Shown here: positions 9,801-18,365 of the stretch, piece by piece
Numbering within the stretch: position 1 is the first letter of the stretch
How the letters are laid out: every line of letters begins with the position of its first letter
Assembly (NCBI RefSeq): GCF_900406815.1
Contig: NZ_OVCN01000017.1
Coordinates: forward strand, 1 to 64,000
Length of the DNA stretch: 64,000 nucleotides
Direction of reading: 5' to 3'
Source of the DNA: Acinetobacter haemolyticus
Lineage (GTDB): Bacteria; Pseudomonadota; Gammaproteobacteria; Pseudomonadales; Moraxellaceae
The notes under the pieces: model-generated
Database searches by the model: none
The model's input: the letters and a program-made list of their open reading frames with translations, nothing else
What the model was told of the DNA's origin: nothing
Program-made: the position numbers and the translations under genes

Positions 9801-10317
9801 CTTGGCAATCGTCCAGCGTATGACTCATTTATTGGATTTTCCAGTCTATGTTTACTCGGAGTTAGGCAAAGGTTCTTGTTTTATGATCGAGGTGCCTTTG
9901 GCTGAAGCCAAAAAACCTCATCTCGCGCCTACACCCAACACTGCTCTACAACATACTGCTTACAAGGTGCTGTGTTTAGACAATGATGAGAACATTTTAG
10001 AAGGTATGCGCACGCTGTTAGGTAAATGGGGATATAAGATTTTCACTGCCACCGAACCAGCTGAAGCACTTCAGTTGATTGAACAAGAAGATATCCAAGT
10101 CTGGTTGATCGACCAACATTTAAATCATGATCAACTTGGTTTAGATTTTATTGAGCAATATCGACCTACACATGTGCCAGTCGCTTTGATCACCGCAGAT
10201 TCAGATCCTGAACTACCGCAACGGCTCAAAGAGCAAAATATTGTGCTCCTTCGAAAACCATTAAAACCAGCCGCTTTACGGGCATGGTTATCGGGATTAA
10301 AAATTATGCCGATGTAA
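6802..10317 (+). CDS. crbS: CrbS-type SLC5 transporter-histidine kinase-receiver fusion
   Basis: A 1171-residue hybrid sensor. Residues 1-530 are an SLC5/SSS-like membrane region with about 12-13 segments. A PAS domain follows at about 660-770, a short coiled coil, then a HisKA domain with phospho-acceptor His822 in AASHDLLQP. The HATPase has N-box SNALRY near 935, DTGPGI near 967 and GLGLGLAIV near 995. A C-terminal receiver (1054-1165) has Asp1104 in LIDQHL. This order matches CrbS, which controls acetate use (acs, actP) through the LuxR-type regulator CrbR in Vibrio and Pseudomonas. It is divergent from the DUF485-actP pair. No crbR is in the window. The start is uncertain: ATG 6802 or 6826, neither with a strong ribosome site. 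Confidence 0.85.
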   Translation: MEFDHVSNMNSWLILGVLALYIALLFGCAFFGEKHASRLSARGRMLLFSLTLGVYCSSWTFYGATGAAVREGILFLPIYLGPLLFIWFGYDIWKRLGRIRQYHSISSIADFIAARYGKSGRLAALVTILAVIAIVPYLALQLHAIALSAAVILEQNSQIHTTTNSVLMLTALLAILAMIFGTRHIANTEQHGGLMLAVAFESFVKLFALLGVAGFFLLQSPENIKQVSHDVSQHFYNVQQLGVPDTFWVQTLLAALAMICLPRQFHVAVVELRDEKHIHGARLWFAAYLILTTLAIIPIASWALHALPESLGTSDIAVLALPLSYQQDWLALLAFLGGFSASTGMLLVASVALSIMLSNDLIMPALWHFKVLSRHDPQLPKVLKLTRRISILTVMLLGFLFFNFFNDINQLSVFGLLAFSAVAQFAPALIGGLYWRGASRQGVYVGLIVGFFMWSYTLLFPTLLRSLPEDYQNFAQHILLFGPFDIHSLRPEALLGFESFAPLTHGVLWSLGLNLILYIWVSRLYRPSIAEQIQAESFFYYETKPVASTHSTVDLNDLHQNAARLKVGDLLALAKRITGERPTNQAFQQFCEQNHIVLNENHIANGMWWRFTEQYLAGIIGAASARTLLTTALINNGLALGQVANILDQASQWQRFNQNLLMTMIDHMTQGVSVVDKNMCLVAWNNQYLTLFDYPKDLVYVGCPIADLIRYNAERGECGPGPVEEHVRKRLHWMKVGSAHEFERIRKDGRVIQMRGNPIKGGGFVTTFADITAFRTNEAVLEERVHDRTQQLADALKEQQLALEQADKANQSKSRFLAAASHDLLQPMHAARLFSTALEQSVHSIEDQQTLQQLDRALYGAESMLSALLDIARLEGGTIQPKRQAYALHDLLNDLELQFKSIAAQRKIQLTVHDTKFWVDTDPQWMRRIIQNFVSNALRYTAQGRVVVGVLRSAQRPNHIRIGVWDTGPGINEQQRIKLFQEFERCGHTSPWGEQGLGLGLAIVQRMTHLLDFPVYVYSELGKGSCFMIEVPLAEAKKPHLAPTPNTALQHTAYKVLCLDNDENILEGMRTLLGKWGYKIFTATEPAEALQLIEQEDIQVWLIDQHLNHDQLGLDFIEQYRPTHVPVALITADSDPELPQRLKEQNIVLLRKPLKPAALRAWLSGLKIMPM

Positions 10318-10686
10318 TCACGTGTTTAGATGGGTTTGTTATGACTCATTTTGGGTAAGAGGTTTGTGTGTATTAGCAAAATATTTTGCAACATAGGCGA
10401 AAAGCATCAAAATGATCAGATTTGTTAGATGATAAAATGACCAAAGTGCTCAAAGCTTTTTTGACTATGGCAAAAAGATTCACTTACATTACAGAACATT
10501 TGTATATTTATTTACAATTTAATATTTATTTGATTTTATTAATAATTAATGTGAAAAAACAACGTATAAGACTTTAGTCGTATTCTACTTGCTTTCTGAA
10601 TAACGCATAAATTTAGCGAATAAAAGAGGAACCTAGATTCATGTTTTTTGGGTTTCTCCTCATTATTGTCAGAAAGGACATCGAGC
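10318..10686. other. 369-bp intergenic region
   Basis: An A/T-rich gap between crbS and the next gene. I see no clear terminator after crbS. Its last 60 bases hold AGAGGAACC and GGGTTTCTCCTC, which could pair loosely as a leader hairpin. A short overlapping frame from 10641 is in the wrong phase for the real gene. Nothing else is supported. Confidence 0.4.
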
Positions 10687-11445
10687 ATGAATCAGCAGCC
10701 CTCATCAGAACTCCGTTCACAACAGTTTCACCGTCAGTACAGTGCCAATGCATTATTACCAGACTTGGACTGGAAAGCCATTTTCGTACAAAATACATTA
10801 AACGACGCCCATATACGCGCACTTGACACCCTTTATCAAACGGCAATTCCTCTGGCTCTAAAGGTCTTTAATGAATTGAATTTTGATGTATTCGCTCCTG
10901 CTGCGTATCAGCCTCAAGGACTCGGGCTGTTTGAGAAGCTCGCTGAGCAGGAAGAACAGTTCCTAAATATACTAGAAACTGAGTCAGCTCATCTCAATGA
11001 AGAAACACGATATCAGATGTGGAGTATGTTATTGCGTGGGGGTGCTGTACTCGTCTTTAAAGCATGGCTTGGTCATGTCAAAGCAGGCGCTAACCAACTT
11101 GATCGCACTCAATTTGATGAGCTTTCAGATTTGTTATTCATCAAAACCCGTCCTGAACAATTGGCTCAACATTTAAACGTGCGTAGTGCAGCTGAGTTCG
11201 GACATATTTTCTTGATGTATGAAAATGATGTATTCCTAGATCATTTTAATAGCTTAGAAACGGCTGCTTTGTTTGTTGATCTAGGCGTTTATGATGCTGC
11301 ATTCTTAAGCCTACGTGATGACCGCGTCGCCGAATATCTCAAAGCCAATGGGTATGTCACTCAAGAACAGATTGATGACCTACAATGTGCACTCAATCCG
11401 TTGTACTGCGATAGCCTAATGCCAAAACAAGATTGTTTAGCTTAA
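10687..11445 (+). CDS. Conserved hypothetical protein, function unknown
   Basis: A 252-residue soluble protein that I do not recognise. There is no signal peptide or membrane segment. It is predicted mostly helical, acidic and Gln/Leu-rich, with two cysteines close to the C-terminus (ALNPLYCDSLMPKQDCLA). The region QLAQHLNVRSAAEFGHIFLMYENDV could be a small helical domain. I chose ATG 10687 because AAAGGA lies nine bases upstream; an upstream in-frame ATG at 10648 has no such site. It is followed by its own terminator, so it is a single-gene unit. The neighbouring genes give no functional clue. Confidence 0.75.
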   Translation: MNQQPSSELRSQQFHRQYSANALLPDLDWKAIFVQNTLNDAHIRALDTLYQTAIPLALKVFNELNFDVFAPAAYQPQGLGLFEKLAEQEEQFLNILETESAHLNEETRYQMWSMLLRGGAVLVFKAWLGHVKAGANQLDRTQFDELSDLLFIKTRPEQLAQHLNVRSAAEFGHIFLMYENDVFLDHFNSLETAALFVDLGVYDAAFLSLRDDRVAEYLKANGYVTQEQIDDLQCALNPLYCDSLMPKQDCLA

Positions 11446-11454
11446 GATCTAACT

Positions 11455-11485
11455 AAAGCCACAAGATCGATTGTGGCTTTTATTT
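11455..11485. terminator. Bidirectional terminator
   Basis: AAAGCCACAA-GATCGA-TTGTGGCTTT, a perfect 10-bp stem followed by a T-rich run, between two convergent genes. Confidence 0.85.
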
Positions 11486-11495
11486 GTCTTAAATT

Positions 11496-12686
11496 TTAAG
11501 AAGGGTTCACTTCTAAACGATGTTTGTGAATATTCATAACAACATCACTGAATTCATTTAAGATAAAATTCACCCATAATTTACTGTACCAGTTATATTC
11601 TGTAGATAGACGATAATCAATGGTCAGTGTCAATTTTGTAGTTTTATCATCAATCTTTTCAAGCGTGTAGTCCGTGTTCAAAAGATCAAAGTAACGCCCA
11701 CCCATCTCTAAATGGTCATCTAAAGAACCTTTAGGAAAAGAATCTGAATCAAATTGATAATTCCATGACAATAAATAAGGAGGGTAAGAGGCGGTGACAT
11801 TTTCCTTAAACTGTATGCCTCGCTCCCACTGTATGGTACGAACGAGCTGATCACCTTGTTGTTCTGTCATACCGAAAATAGGTTTTGGAAAGCCCATGGT
11901 AAAAATAAAACTATCTTTTACCTCCTGAGGTTGGATCTGCCCAATATGGTTAATCGCATGAAAAACTTGTGGTGCTGGCGCATGGATGATCATCGAGCGC
12001 TGGGTTTGTCCGTATTCTGTACTGCTAAAATCAGGTAATAACAACCATAAAATCAGCGGTAACAGAGCAAAAGAATAGATTTTTGCACTGGGCTTCCAAA
12101 CATAATGACAAATCAATCGCATTAATCCCGCCCCAAGTAATAAACCAATCAGCAGAATCGGCAATAGCATAATCAGGCAAATAATCCCTTCTCTTAATAC
12201 GATCACACAAAATGCAATCACCACCACGAAAACCAAGGGCTGAATTTTAAATATCTTAGAGAGAAAAATAGAATTGGGCTGTTTCCGAATCATAAAGTAT
12301 TCGAATAATGCACCAAGGATGGCAGGAATCACGAGCACCATAATAAAGGACATTAAGTCCTCAGAATAACTACTCAATAGCACCGTCAATCCAATCAGAC
12401 TTGTAGCCAAAATTAGTGGCAAAATCATTAAAAATGAAGTTCTGAGGGGATAGGCTTTTTCCAATACATAAGGATGCTTCGAAGTTGCCCCGTTCAAGAC
12501 GATCAAATAATCGTATGGCTCATTCTTAATTTTATGAAACTGATAATCTTGAATACCCGCTTGTGCCAACATCTCATCCAAACTAGCACGCGTCTGGTCT
12601 GTCCATTCCTTGAGCTGAATACGAACATAACCATATTGTTGTAATTCTTGAATAATTCTTGTTCTGTGATCTTGAAGATTATACAT
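11496..12686 (-). CDS. Membrane protein with C-terminal SRPBCC domain
   Basis: A 396-residue protein. The N-terminal 80 residues are soluble. About five hydrophobic segments follow at roughly 84-106, 112-132, 150-166, 167-190 and 203-218. From about residue 230 there is a START/SRPBCC-like domain, opening with RSMIIHAPAPQVFHAINH and ending with an amphipathic helix. SRPBCC domains bind hydrophobic ligands in a deep pocket; here the domain would face one side of the membrane. No specific function can be named. The ATG at 12686 has GAGG nearby; upstream ATGs at 12704 and 12728 lie inside a large inverted repeat. It is 66 bp downstream of oprC on the same strand and may be co-transcribed. Confidence 0.75.
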   Translation of the reverse strand: MYNLQDHRTRIIQELQQYGYVRIQLKEWTDQTRASLDEMLAQAGIQDYQFHKIKNEPYDYLIVLNGATSKHPYVLEKAYPLRTSFLMILPLILATSLIGLTVLLSSYSEDLMSFIMVLVIPAILGALFEYFMIRKQPNSIFLSKIFKIQPLVFVVVIAFCVIVLREGIICLIMLLPILLIGLLLGAGLMRLICHYVWKPSAKIYSFALLPLILWLLLPDFSSTEYGQTQRSMIIHAPAPQVFHAINHIGQIQPQEVKDSFIFTMGFPKPIFGMTEQQGDQLVRTIQWERGIQFKENVTASYPPYLLSWNYQFDSDSFPKGSLDDHLEMGGRYFDLLNTDYTLEKIDDKTTKLTLTIDYRLSTEYNWYSKLWVNFILNEFSDVVMNIHKHRLEVNPS

Positions 12687-12707
12687 GCTGGCCTCGATTC
12701 TCATCTC

Positions 12708-12738
12708 AATCAGCTCAATGCAGGTCATTGAGCTGATT
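12708..12738 (-). repeat. Perfect 13-bp inverted repeat between oprC and the SRPBCC gene
   Basis: AATCAGCTCAATG, a 5-base loop, then its exact complement. On the transcribed strand no T-run follows, so this is not a standard terminator. It sits directly before the next start codon and could stabilise the oprC message, attenuate readthrough or bind a regulator. Confidence 0.6.
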
Positions 12739-12752
12739 GATTCTAACCTAGC

Positions 12753-14849
12753 TTAAAACTTCATGCTCATGCGCATCCAATAGTTTCGTCCAATATTATT
12801 GAACTGTTCACTGGCACCATAACCAAACATCGAAGCACCCGCTTTATTAAGATGCTCGGTATAAGTTTTATCTAGAAGGTTATCAATACCAACCGAAACA
12901 TCCACTGCCTTGGTTAATTGATAACTACCATTCACTGCTAATGTATTGAACGACTTGCTTTCATTCATATCATAACCCACCACATTCCCTTCATTTAGGC
13001 TGATACGATTTTGCTTAGCGACCGCACGCCACAATAGCCCCAAGCTATACTTATCCTCGACATAACGAAGATTAATACGTCCTTCTAAAGGTGCGATTTG
13101 TGGCAACGCACGATTATCAGAGGTATTTTTTCCCCAAGCATACATGGTGGATACGTCAGCTTGGATTTGATCATTAAATTGGTAACCTACACCCGCTTCT
13201 GCCCCAGCAATCGTTGCATCCACATTACGCGCCAAAGGCTGTCTCTTAGCCGGTGTATTATATTCCAATAGAATAAAGTCTTTGATTAAGCCCGCATAAG
13301 CAGAAGCCCAAGTACTCCATGCACCATGTTCTGTTTGAAAACCCACATCTAATTGTGCTGTACGTTCATTTTTGAGGTTGTTTAAGTTATCAAGCATACG
13401 ATAGGTGGTTTTCCCCATCATATCGGTCGCTCCAACCCCACGATTTGTTGAAGTACTATACAGCTCCCAGAAATCAGGGCTGCGTTCCACATAACCCACA
13501 CCTGCATAGGTTTTTACGCCATGTTCAGGCACAGCTTTTTCAACACGAATAAAGCCACTTGCCAATGTATCACGGCGATCTTTGCCATTTTTCAAGTTAT
13601 CAATTTTGACTTGATCAATGCGCGCGCCTGCAACGAGCTTTTGGTCAGAATCAACATTGTAGGTCCACTCGCTAAACCCACCATAAGACTGGAATTTTAA
13701 ATCTTCAGCATAAGGTGAGTTCATTGATGGCATGGCATACATCACCATGTCCCCCCCATGCTTATTCTGTTGTGTGTCGATTCCTGAAACGACACTAAAT
13801 TTATTCCAATCAGTTGTTACGGCTAAACGCGTATTTAAGGTTCGACGATCTACACGCATCGACATTTTATTAGGTACAGTCATGTCCATGCCCTGCATTT
13901 TCATCGTCGTCATGGGTGGCGTACGCAAGCTAAAATTATCCATGATGTGATCGTTATAACTATAATCCACTTGGGCTTCGATCTTTTTAATCACCTCACT
14001 GAGGTTCTTTTGTTCAGCATGTAAACCAAGACTTTCACGTTTAAATTGCGAACCATCCATGCTACGGCCTGCATAGGCTGCTTCACCATCGCCCTTACCC
14101 GCACGCAATTCTAGCCATGAATCCTGCGTTGGTTTCCAGCCTAAGGCAAGATCAGCATTCCAACGCTCCCAGTTAGAATGAACACTTTGATCATCACCAT
14201 CTTTATAGTTGTCGGCTACGGAGCGATTGGCATTCAAACGTGCATATTTTGTCTCATCTCCCATTGCGGCTTCGATATTATGATCTAAACGTCCATAGGA
14301 CCCTGTCACCACACTCGCCTGCCCACGATAAGGCTGATCTTTGCTGAGACTTTCTGGTTGGCGCTCAAAAATCACGGTGGCAGCAGAACCTGGTGTTGCA
14401 TACCGCACCGTTTGTGGTCCTTTAATCACCGTAATTTTGTCAAAGCTTTCAGGTTGAATATAAGACGTTGGGGCATCCATACGACTCGGACATGCCCCCA
14501 GGTTTTCACTACCATCAACCAACATTTTAATCCGTGAACCAAACATCCCACGGAACGTCACATCACCATTGGTTCCGCCATTTTTAATCGCGTTAAAGCC
14601 CATAATACTTTGCAAGTAATCTGCCCCATCTGTTGCTGGCACAGGTTGGATGGGTTTCTTCGGGTCTGCTTGAACGACCAAGCCGTTATTTTGATTGGGT
14701 TGTTGTGCGGTCACCACAATCGGTGCAAGCGAAACATGGGCATGTTGAGATGCTGACTGTTGTTCAGGATCTGCCCAAACCATCGTCGTATTTGAGGCAG
14801 CAAGAATCGCAACCGTAAGCGGTTGTAATAAAAATTTAGGTTGAGCCAT
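12753..14849 (-). CDS. oprC: TonB-dependent copper receptor, OprC/NosA family
   Basis: A 698-residue outer-membrane receptor for copper uptake. A signal peptide ends near VWA-DPE (about residue 26). The TonB box region includes APIVVTAQQ. The plug domain (about 60-165) contains GACPSRMDAPTSY, the Cys-x3-Met copper site known from Pseudomonas OprC, and the barrel ends in a terminal Phe (MRMSMKF). A methionine-rich loop, MTTMKMQGMDMTVPNKMSM, lies in the middle of the barrel and is likely to bind copper. It follows a His-rich DUF2946 gene by 72 bp, which supports a copper role. Confidence 0.9.
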   Translation of the reverse strand: MAQPKFLLQPLTVAILAASNTTMVWADPEQQSASQHAHVSLAPIVVTAQQPNQNNGLVVQADPKKPIQPVPATDGADYLQSIMGFNAIKNGGTNGDVTFRGMFGSRIKMLVDGSENLGACPSRMDAPTSYIQPESFDKITVIKGPQTVRYATPGSAATVIFERQPESLSKDQPYRGQASVVTGSYGRLDHNIEAAMGDETKYARLNANRSVADNYKDGDDQSVHSNWERWNADLALGWKPTQDSWLELRAGKGDGEAAYAGRSMDGSQFKRESLGLHAEQKNLSEVIKKIEAQVDYSYNDHIMDNFSLRTPPMTTMKMQGMDMTVPNKMSMRVDRRTLNTRLAVTTDWNKFSVVSGIDTQQNKHGGDMVMYAMPSMNSPYAEDLKFQSYGGFSEWTYNVDSDQKLVAGARIDQVKIDNLKNGKDRRDTLASGFIRVEKAVPEHGVKTYAGVGYVERSPDFWELYSTSTNRGVGATDMMGKTTYRMLDNLNNLKNERTAQLDVGFQTEHGAWSTWASAYAGLIKDFILLEYNTPAKRQPLARNVDATIAGAEAGVGYQFNDQIQADVSTMYAWGKNTSDNRALPQIAPLEGRINLRYVEDKYSLGLLWRAVAKQNRISLNEGNVVGYDMNESKSFNTLAVNGSYQLTKAVDVSVGIDNLLDKTYTEHLNKAGASMFGYGASEQFNNIGRNYWMRMSMKF

Positions 14850-14921
14850 GATTGGTCTCTCTTAAAACATAAGTAAAACTGGGCTAGAGTTATGCAAGCC
14901 CTAATAAAATAAAGTTTTAAT

Positions 14922-15359
14922 TTATGCAGAGAGAGGTGGAGCCCGCCCTTGGGGCAATAAGAACAGTCGTTGTAGTGCAAAATAAACATGCTTAAAGGCT
15001 TGCTGATAAGCCACTAAACGAACTTGAATCCGAACTAAAACTTCTTTGATCCCCAGTTCAGGTGGCAAGATCAAATTGGCATAGACGGTACAATATTGGC
15101 ATTGATGATTGGGATCGTGGTGATCATGGTGTGACACTGCTGCTTGAGTCTGATCAAGCTGGTGGCCATGATGCGAGGCGTGTTGCGCATGCTCGTTGTG
15201 CACCATTGTGACTTTCGGTAGCAGCAACGCTTGAGTAATCGTTTCACAAACAGGTGCAATCTGATATTGCTTCGGCAGTAATGGCTGCAAAAATACCGCA
15301 ATCTGTAAACAGATCGCGGCAAATGCAAGCAATAACCCACAGCGAAACAAAGAGAACAT
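14922..15359 (-). CDS. DUF2946 His-rich protein, copper-associated
   Basis: A 145-residue DUF2946 protein. An N-terminal hydrophobic segment (about 1-28) is followed by a histidine-rich stretch (about 55-85: HNEHAQHASHHGHQ and SHHDHHDPNHQ) and the family motif CQYCTVY, then a C-terminal tail ending QGRAPPLSA. DUF2946 proteins are repeatedly found beside TonB copper receptors and copper chaperones. The histidines and the Cys-x2-Cys motif suggest metal binding at the membrane or in the periplasm. The first ATG is at 15359; a TTG six bases upstream is also in frame. It lies 20 bp after def and 72 bp before oprC. Confidence 0.8.
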   Translation of the reverse strand: MFSLFRCGLLLAFAAICLQIAVFLQPLLPKQYQIAPVCETITQALLLPKVTMVHNEHAQHASHHGHQLDQTQAAVSHHDHHDPNHQCQYCTVYANLILPPELGIKEVLVRIQVRLVAYQQAFKHVYFALQRLFLLPQGRAPPLSA

Positions 15360-15379
15360 CTTCAAATGATTTTTACAGT

Positions 15380-15910
15380 TTAACGTTTAACTGCAACTTT
15401 TTCTTTTTCACGCTGACGAACCACTTTTTCCACCTTTTCACGCGCACGTTGGCGTTTTAATGGTGATAAATAATCAACAAAAAGTTTGCCATTTAAGTGA
15501 TCCATTTCATGTTGGATACAAACAGCGAGAAGTTCGTCAGCTTCTAACTCAAATGCTTGACCTTCAAGGTTAATTGCTTCGATTTTTACGCGTGACGGAC
15601 GCTCAACTTTATCGTATATTTGAGGCACAGAGAGACAGCCTTCTTCATAAGGCTGCGTTTCTTCAGTCAGCGGAGTGACTTTGGGGTTAATGAACACCAT
15701 CGGTTGGTTTTTCTCTTCAGAGAGATCCATAACAATAAGCTGAATATGATGATCAACCTGAGTTGCCGCTAAACCTATACCCGGTGCCTCGTACATGGTT
15801 TCAAGCATATCTGCTGCAAGCTGACGAATCTCATCAGTGACTTCTTCGACTGGCTTGGCAATGGTACGAAGGCGGGGATCAGGGAAACTTAGAATAGGTA
15901 ATAAGGCCAT
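15380..15910 (-). CDS. def: Peptide deformylase
   Basis: A 176-residue cytoplasmic metalloenzyme that removes the formyl group from nascent N-terminal methionine. All three motifs are present: GIGLAATQ (44-51), EGCLS (90-94, Cys92 metal ligand) and QHEMDH (133-138, His134 and His138 ligands, Glu135 catalytic). Length is normal for the family. A basic C-terminal tail ([20 protein letters not shown]) is typical of gammaproteobacterial forms. It is divergent from the LysM gene, the usual arrangement near dprA and tsaC. Confidence 0.97.
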   Translation of the reverse strand: MALLPILSFPDPRLRTIAKPVEEVTDEIRQLAADMLETMYEAPGIGLAATQVDHHIQLIVMDLSEEKNQPMVFINPKVTPLTEETQPYEEGCLSVPQIYDKVERPSRVKIEAINLEGQAFELEADELLAVCIQHEMDHLNGKLFVDYLSPLKRQRAREKVEKVVRQREKEKVAVKR

Positions 15911-16035
15911 ACTGACATCCTCAACTTATGCCGTTGATCAGAAAACCGACTGAAGGGAATGCTTGATCAAAAAAAATTGTGTGTAAAGTCGTTATTATAA
16001 CGCAACTACATACATAATTTTTAGGAATTATGATA

Positions 16036-17187
16036 ATGAAAAAGGTTTTAAACGGCATACAATCATTTCATGCCTTGGGGTTAAAAAAACAACTGATTGC
16101 CGCTGCAATATGTGCAGGACTAGGCATGAGTGTCAATCTTGCACATGCTGCAAGTCCGAACGTTAGTCCACCCTCAGTAAAAGTGGGTGCACCACACGTT
16201 TATGTGGTAAAAAAAGGCGATACGCTTTGGGACATTTCAGGTAAGTTTTTAAGCAAGCCTTGGCGTTGGCCTGAGATCTGGGCAAGCAATAAGCACGTTA
16301 AAAACCCGCATTGGATCTATCCAGGCGACCGCTTACTACTTTGTAGCTTGAACGGTAAACCATTGGTAGGCAAAGATGAAGGTGATGGCTGTGCGGGTAT
16401 TATTCGCCGTTATACAGGCAATACCTCGACATTACGCCCACAGGTGCGTGTCGAAGCACTCAACAATAGCATCCCAGTTATTCCACTGGCGCATATTCAA
16501 CAATGGCTAGAGCGTACTTCAGTTCTTCCAGCTGATGCAATTGCGCATACACCTTATATCTTGGGTACAGCCGATCAACGTGTACTCGCTGGTAAAGGTC
16601 AACGTGTTTATGTTCGCGGTAACGGTATTGAAAATGGTCAACGCTATGGCGTATTCCGTGAAGGTGAACCGTACACCATTCTTGATGAACATGGCAAAAA
16701 GCAGGTTCTTGGCGTTGAATTGACCCAAGTCGCTTCTGGTGTTGCCATTAGCACTGAAAAGGATATTACTACTGTTGAGTTAACCGATAGTTATAACGGT
16801 GAAGTGCGTCGTGGTGATCGTGTCATGCCTGAACAAGATGCCATGTTACCGACATTGTTCTATCCTACCGATGCGAATCAAGTCACTGATGGCGGTAAAA
16901 TCATCCGTGTTATGGGTTCAATTGGTACAGCTGCGAAAAATGGTGTAGTCACTGTCGATCGTGGCACAGTGGATGGGATTGAAATCGGACAAGTGTTCAA
17001 TGCTTATCAAGACGGCGAGACAGTTAAAGATCCTAAGACCAAAGAAAATGTCAAACTACCTGGACAGTATGTCGGCAGTGTGATGATCTTTAAGAGTTTT
17101 GAGCGTATCAGCTATGCGTATGTGCTTGAAAGTGAGTTACCAATAAAAATGGGCTCAAGTATCAAACCACCTCGTTTAGATAATTAA
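16036..17187 (+). CDS. LysM-domain cell-envelope protein
   Basis: A 383-residue exported protein. A long signal peptide ends near AHA-ASP (about residue 39). The LysM motif (about 55-105, YVVKKGDTLWDISGKFL to WIYPGDRLLL) binds peptidoglycan. The rest is a conserved domain of unknown function rich in beta-strands. This protein is regularly encoded between def and dprA in gammaproteobacteria. I chose ATG 16036 because AGGA is nine bases upstream; the ATG six bases earlier sits too close to it. Confidence 0.85.
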   Translation: MKKVLNGIQSFHALGLKKQLIAAAICAGLGMSVNLAHAASPNVSPPSVKVGAPHVYVVKKGDTLWDISGKFLSKPWRWPEIWASNKHVKNPHWIYPGDRLLLCSLNGKPLVGKDEGDGCAGIIRRYTGNTSTLRPQVRVEALNNSIPVIPLAHIQQWLERTSVLPADAIAHTPYILGTADQRVLAGKGQRVYVRGNGIENGQRYGVFREGEPYTILDEHGKKQVLGVELTQVASGVAISTEKDITTVELTDSYNGEVRRGDRVMPEQDAMLPTLFYPTDANQVTDGGKIIRVMGSIGTAAKNGVVTVDRGTVDGIEIGQVFNAYQDGETVKDPKTKENVKLPGQYVGSVMIFKSFERISYAYVLESELPIKMGSSIKPPRLDN

Positions 17188-17198
17188 GTAGATGCCGT

Positions 17199-18329
17199 AT
17201 GTTGAACCAATTATTACCTCACCATTACTCTACCGTGCTGGTGTGGTATTTGGTTCAACATTCTCTTTCTAGTTTTCAAAAAATTATCGACTATTTTGGT
17301 GATTGCGAACAGGCCACCCAAACTGAGCGCTTCCCTGAATGGCAACAACTAGGTTTACATGCCAATCATTTAAAACGTTTAGCTGAATTTCAAACTTCTG
17401 AAGGACAACAACAATTTGCGCAGTTGGTCAAACTGATTTGCCAACATAGTGATTTTATTCTAACGCCCCACGATATTGGCTATCCAACACAACTGCTGCC
17501 TTATTCAGACCGTCCTCCGATACTGTTTGGACAAGGGCATCCACACGCCTTATTGCAACCACAGATCGCTATGGTGGGAAGCCGTAAACCGAGTCCACAT
17601 GGACGACAAGTCGCTTATGATTTTGCGTATTATTTAAGTGAAAAAGGTTTTTATATTAGTAGTGGTCTAGCCCATGGTATTGATCATGCTGCACATCAAG
17701 GTGGATTGGCCCATCAACGTACCATTGCTGTTGTAGGGACTGGATTAGACCGTGTCTATCCGACTCAGCATCTACAGCTAGCCCAGCAAATTGTACAGTC
17801 GGGCGCAGTCGTCTCTGAGTTCCTCCCCTCTACCCTGCCTTTACAACAACATTTTCCTCGTCGAAATCGTATCGTCAGTGGTTTAAGTCTTGGTGTAGTT
17901 GTAGTTGAAGCCGCCATCAAAAGTGGTTCTCTCATTACTGCCAATCAAGCGGCTAGCCAAGGAAAAATGGTGTTTGCGATTCCTGGGCATATCTATAGTG
18001 AACACCATCAAGGCTGTCACCAACTGATTCGAGAAGGCGCAATTTTAGTCGATCATCCTGATCAAGTAATTGAGGACTTAGCCTTACCTACCCAATGGCA
18101 ATCCGAACAGCAACCCTCAAAAAAATCCTCAACCACCACCCCAAGTCTTCCCTCACACTTAGTTGGACTCTACCAATGTCTAGATTGGGTCGGACAAGAC
18201 ATAGACCAATTGACGCAACAACAGCAAAGTAATATTGCCGAGCTTACCTCTCAACTTATGGAACTCGAATTATTAGGTTTATGTGTACAACAAGGCGGAC
18301 GCTATTTACGTTGTCGCCCAATGCTTTAA
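17199..18329 (+). CDS. dprA: DNA-processing protein DprA
   Basis: A 376-residue cytoplasmic protein that loads RecA onto incoming single-stranded DNA during natural transformation. The Rossmann-like core (about 90-300) contains MVGSRKPSPHG (125-135), SSGLAHGIDHAAHQG (154-168), and FPRRNRIVSGLS near 230, which binds DNA. A C-terminal winged-helix-like region follows. Length and motifs indicate an intact gene. It starts 11 bp after the LysM gene and precedes tsaC, the usual order. Confidence 0.96.
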   Translation: MLNQLLPHHYSTVLVWYLVQHSLSSFQKIIDYFGDCEQATQTERFPEWQQLGLHANHLKRLAEFQTSEGQQQFAQLVKLICQHSDFILTPHDIGYPTQLLPYSDRPPILFGQGHPHALLQPQIAMVGSRKPSPHGRQVAYDFAYYLSEKGFYISSGLAHGIDHAAHQGGLAHQRTIAVVGTGLDRVYPTQHLQLAQQIVQSGAVVSEFLPSTLPLQQHFPRRNRIVSGLSLGVVVVEAAIKSGSLITANQAASQGKMVFAIPGHIYSEHHQGCHQLIREGAILVDHPDQVIEDLALPTQWQSEQQPSKKSSTTTPSLPSHLVGLYQCLDWVGQDIDQLTQQQQSNIAELTSQLMELELLGLCVQQGGRYLRCRPML

Positions 18330-18365
18330 ACTAAGCTTTGTCTCCTTCTTTTTCGTACACATAAC

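Noticed and set aside
10641-10823. Frame starting at 10641 in the leader of the 10687 gene
   Set aside because: Overlaps the 5' part of the real gene in another phase, with no independent support.
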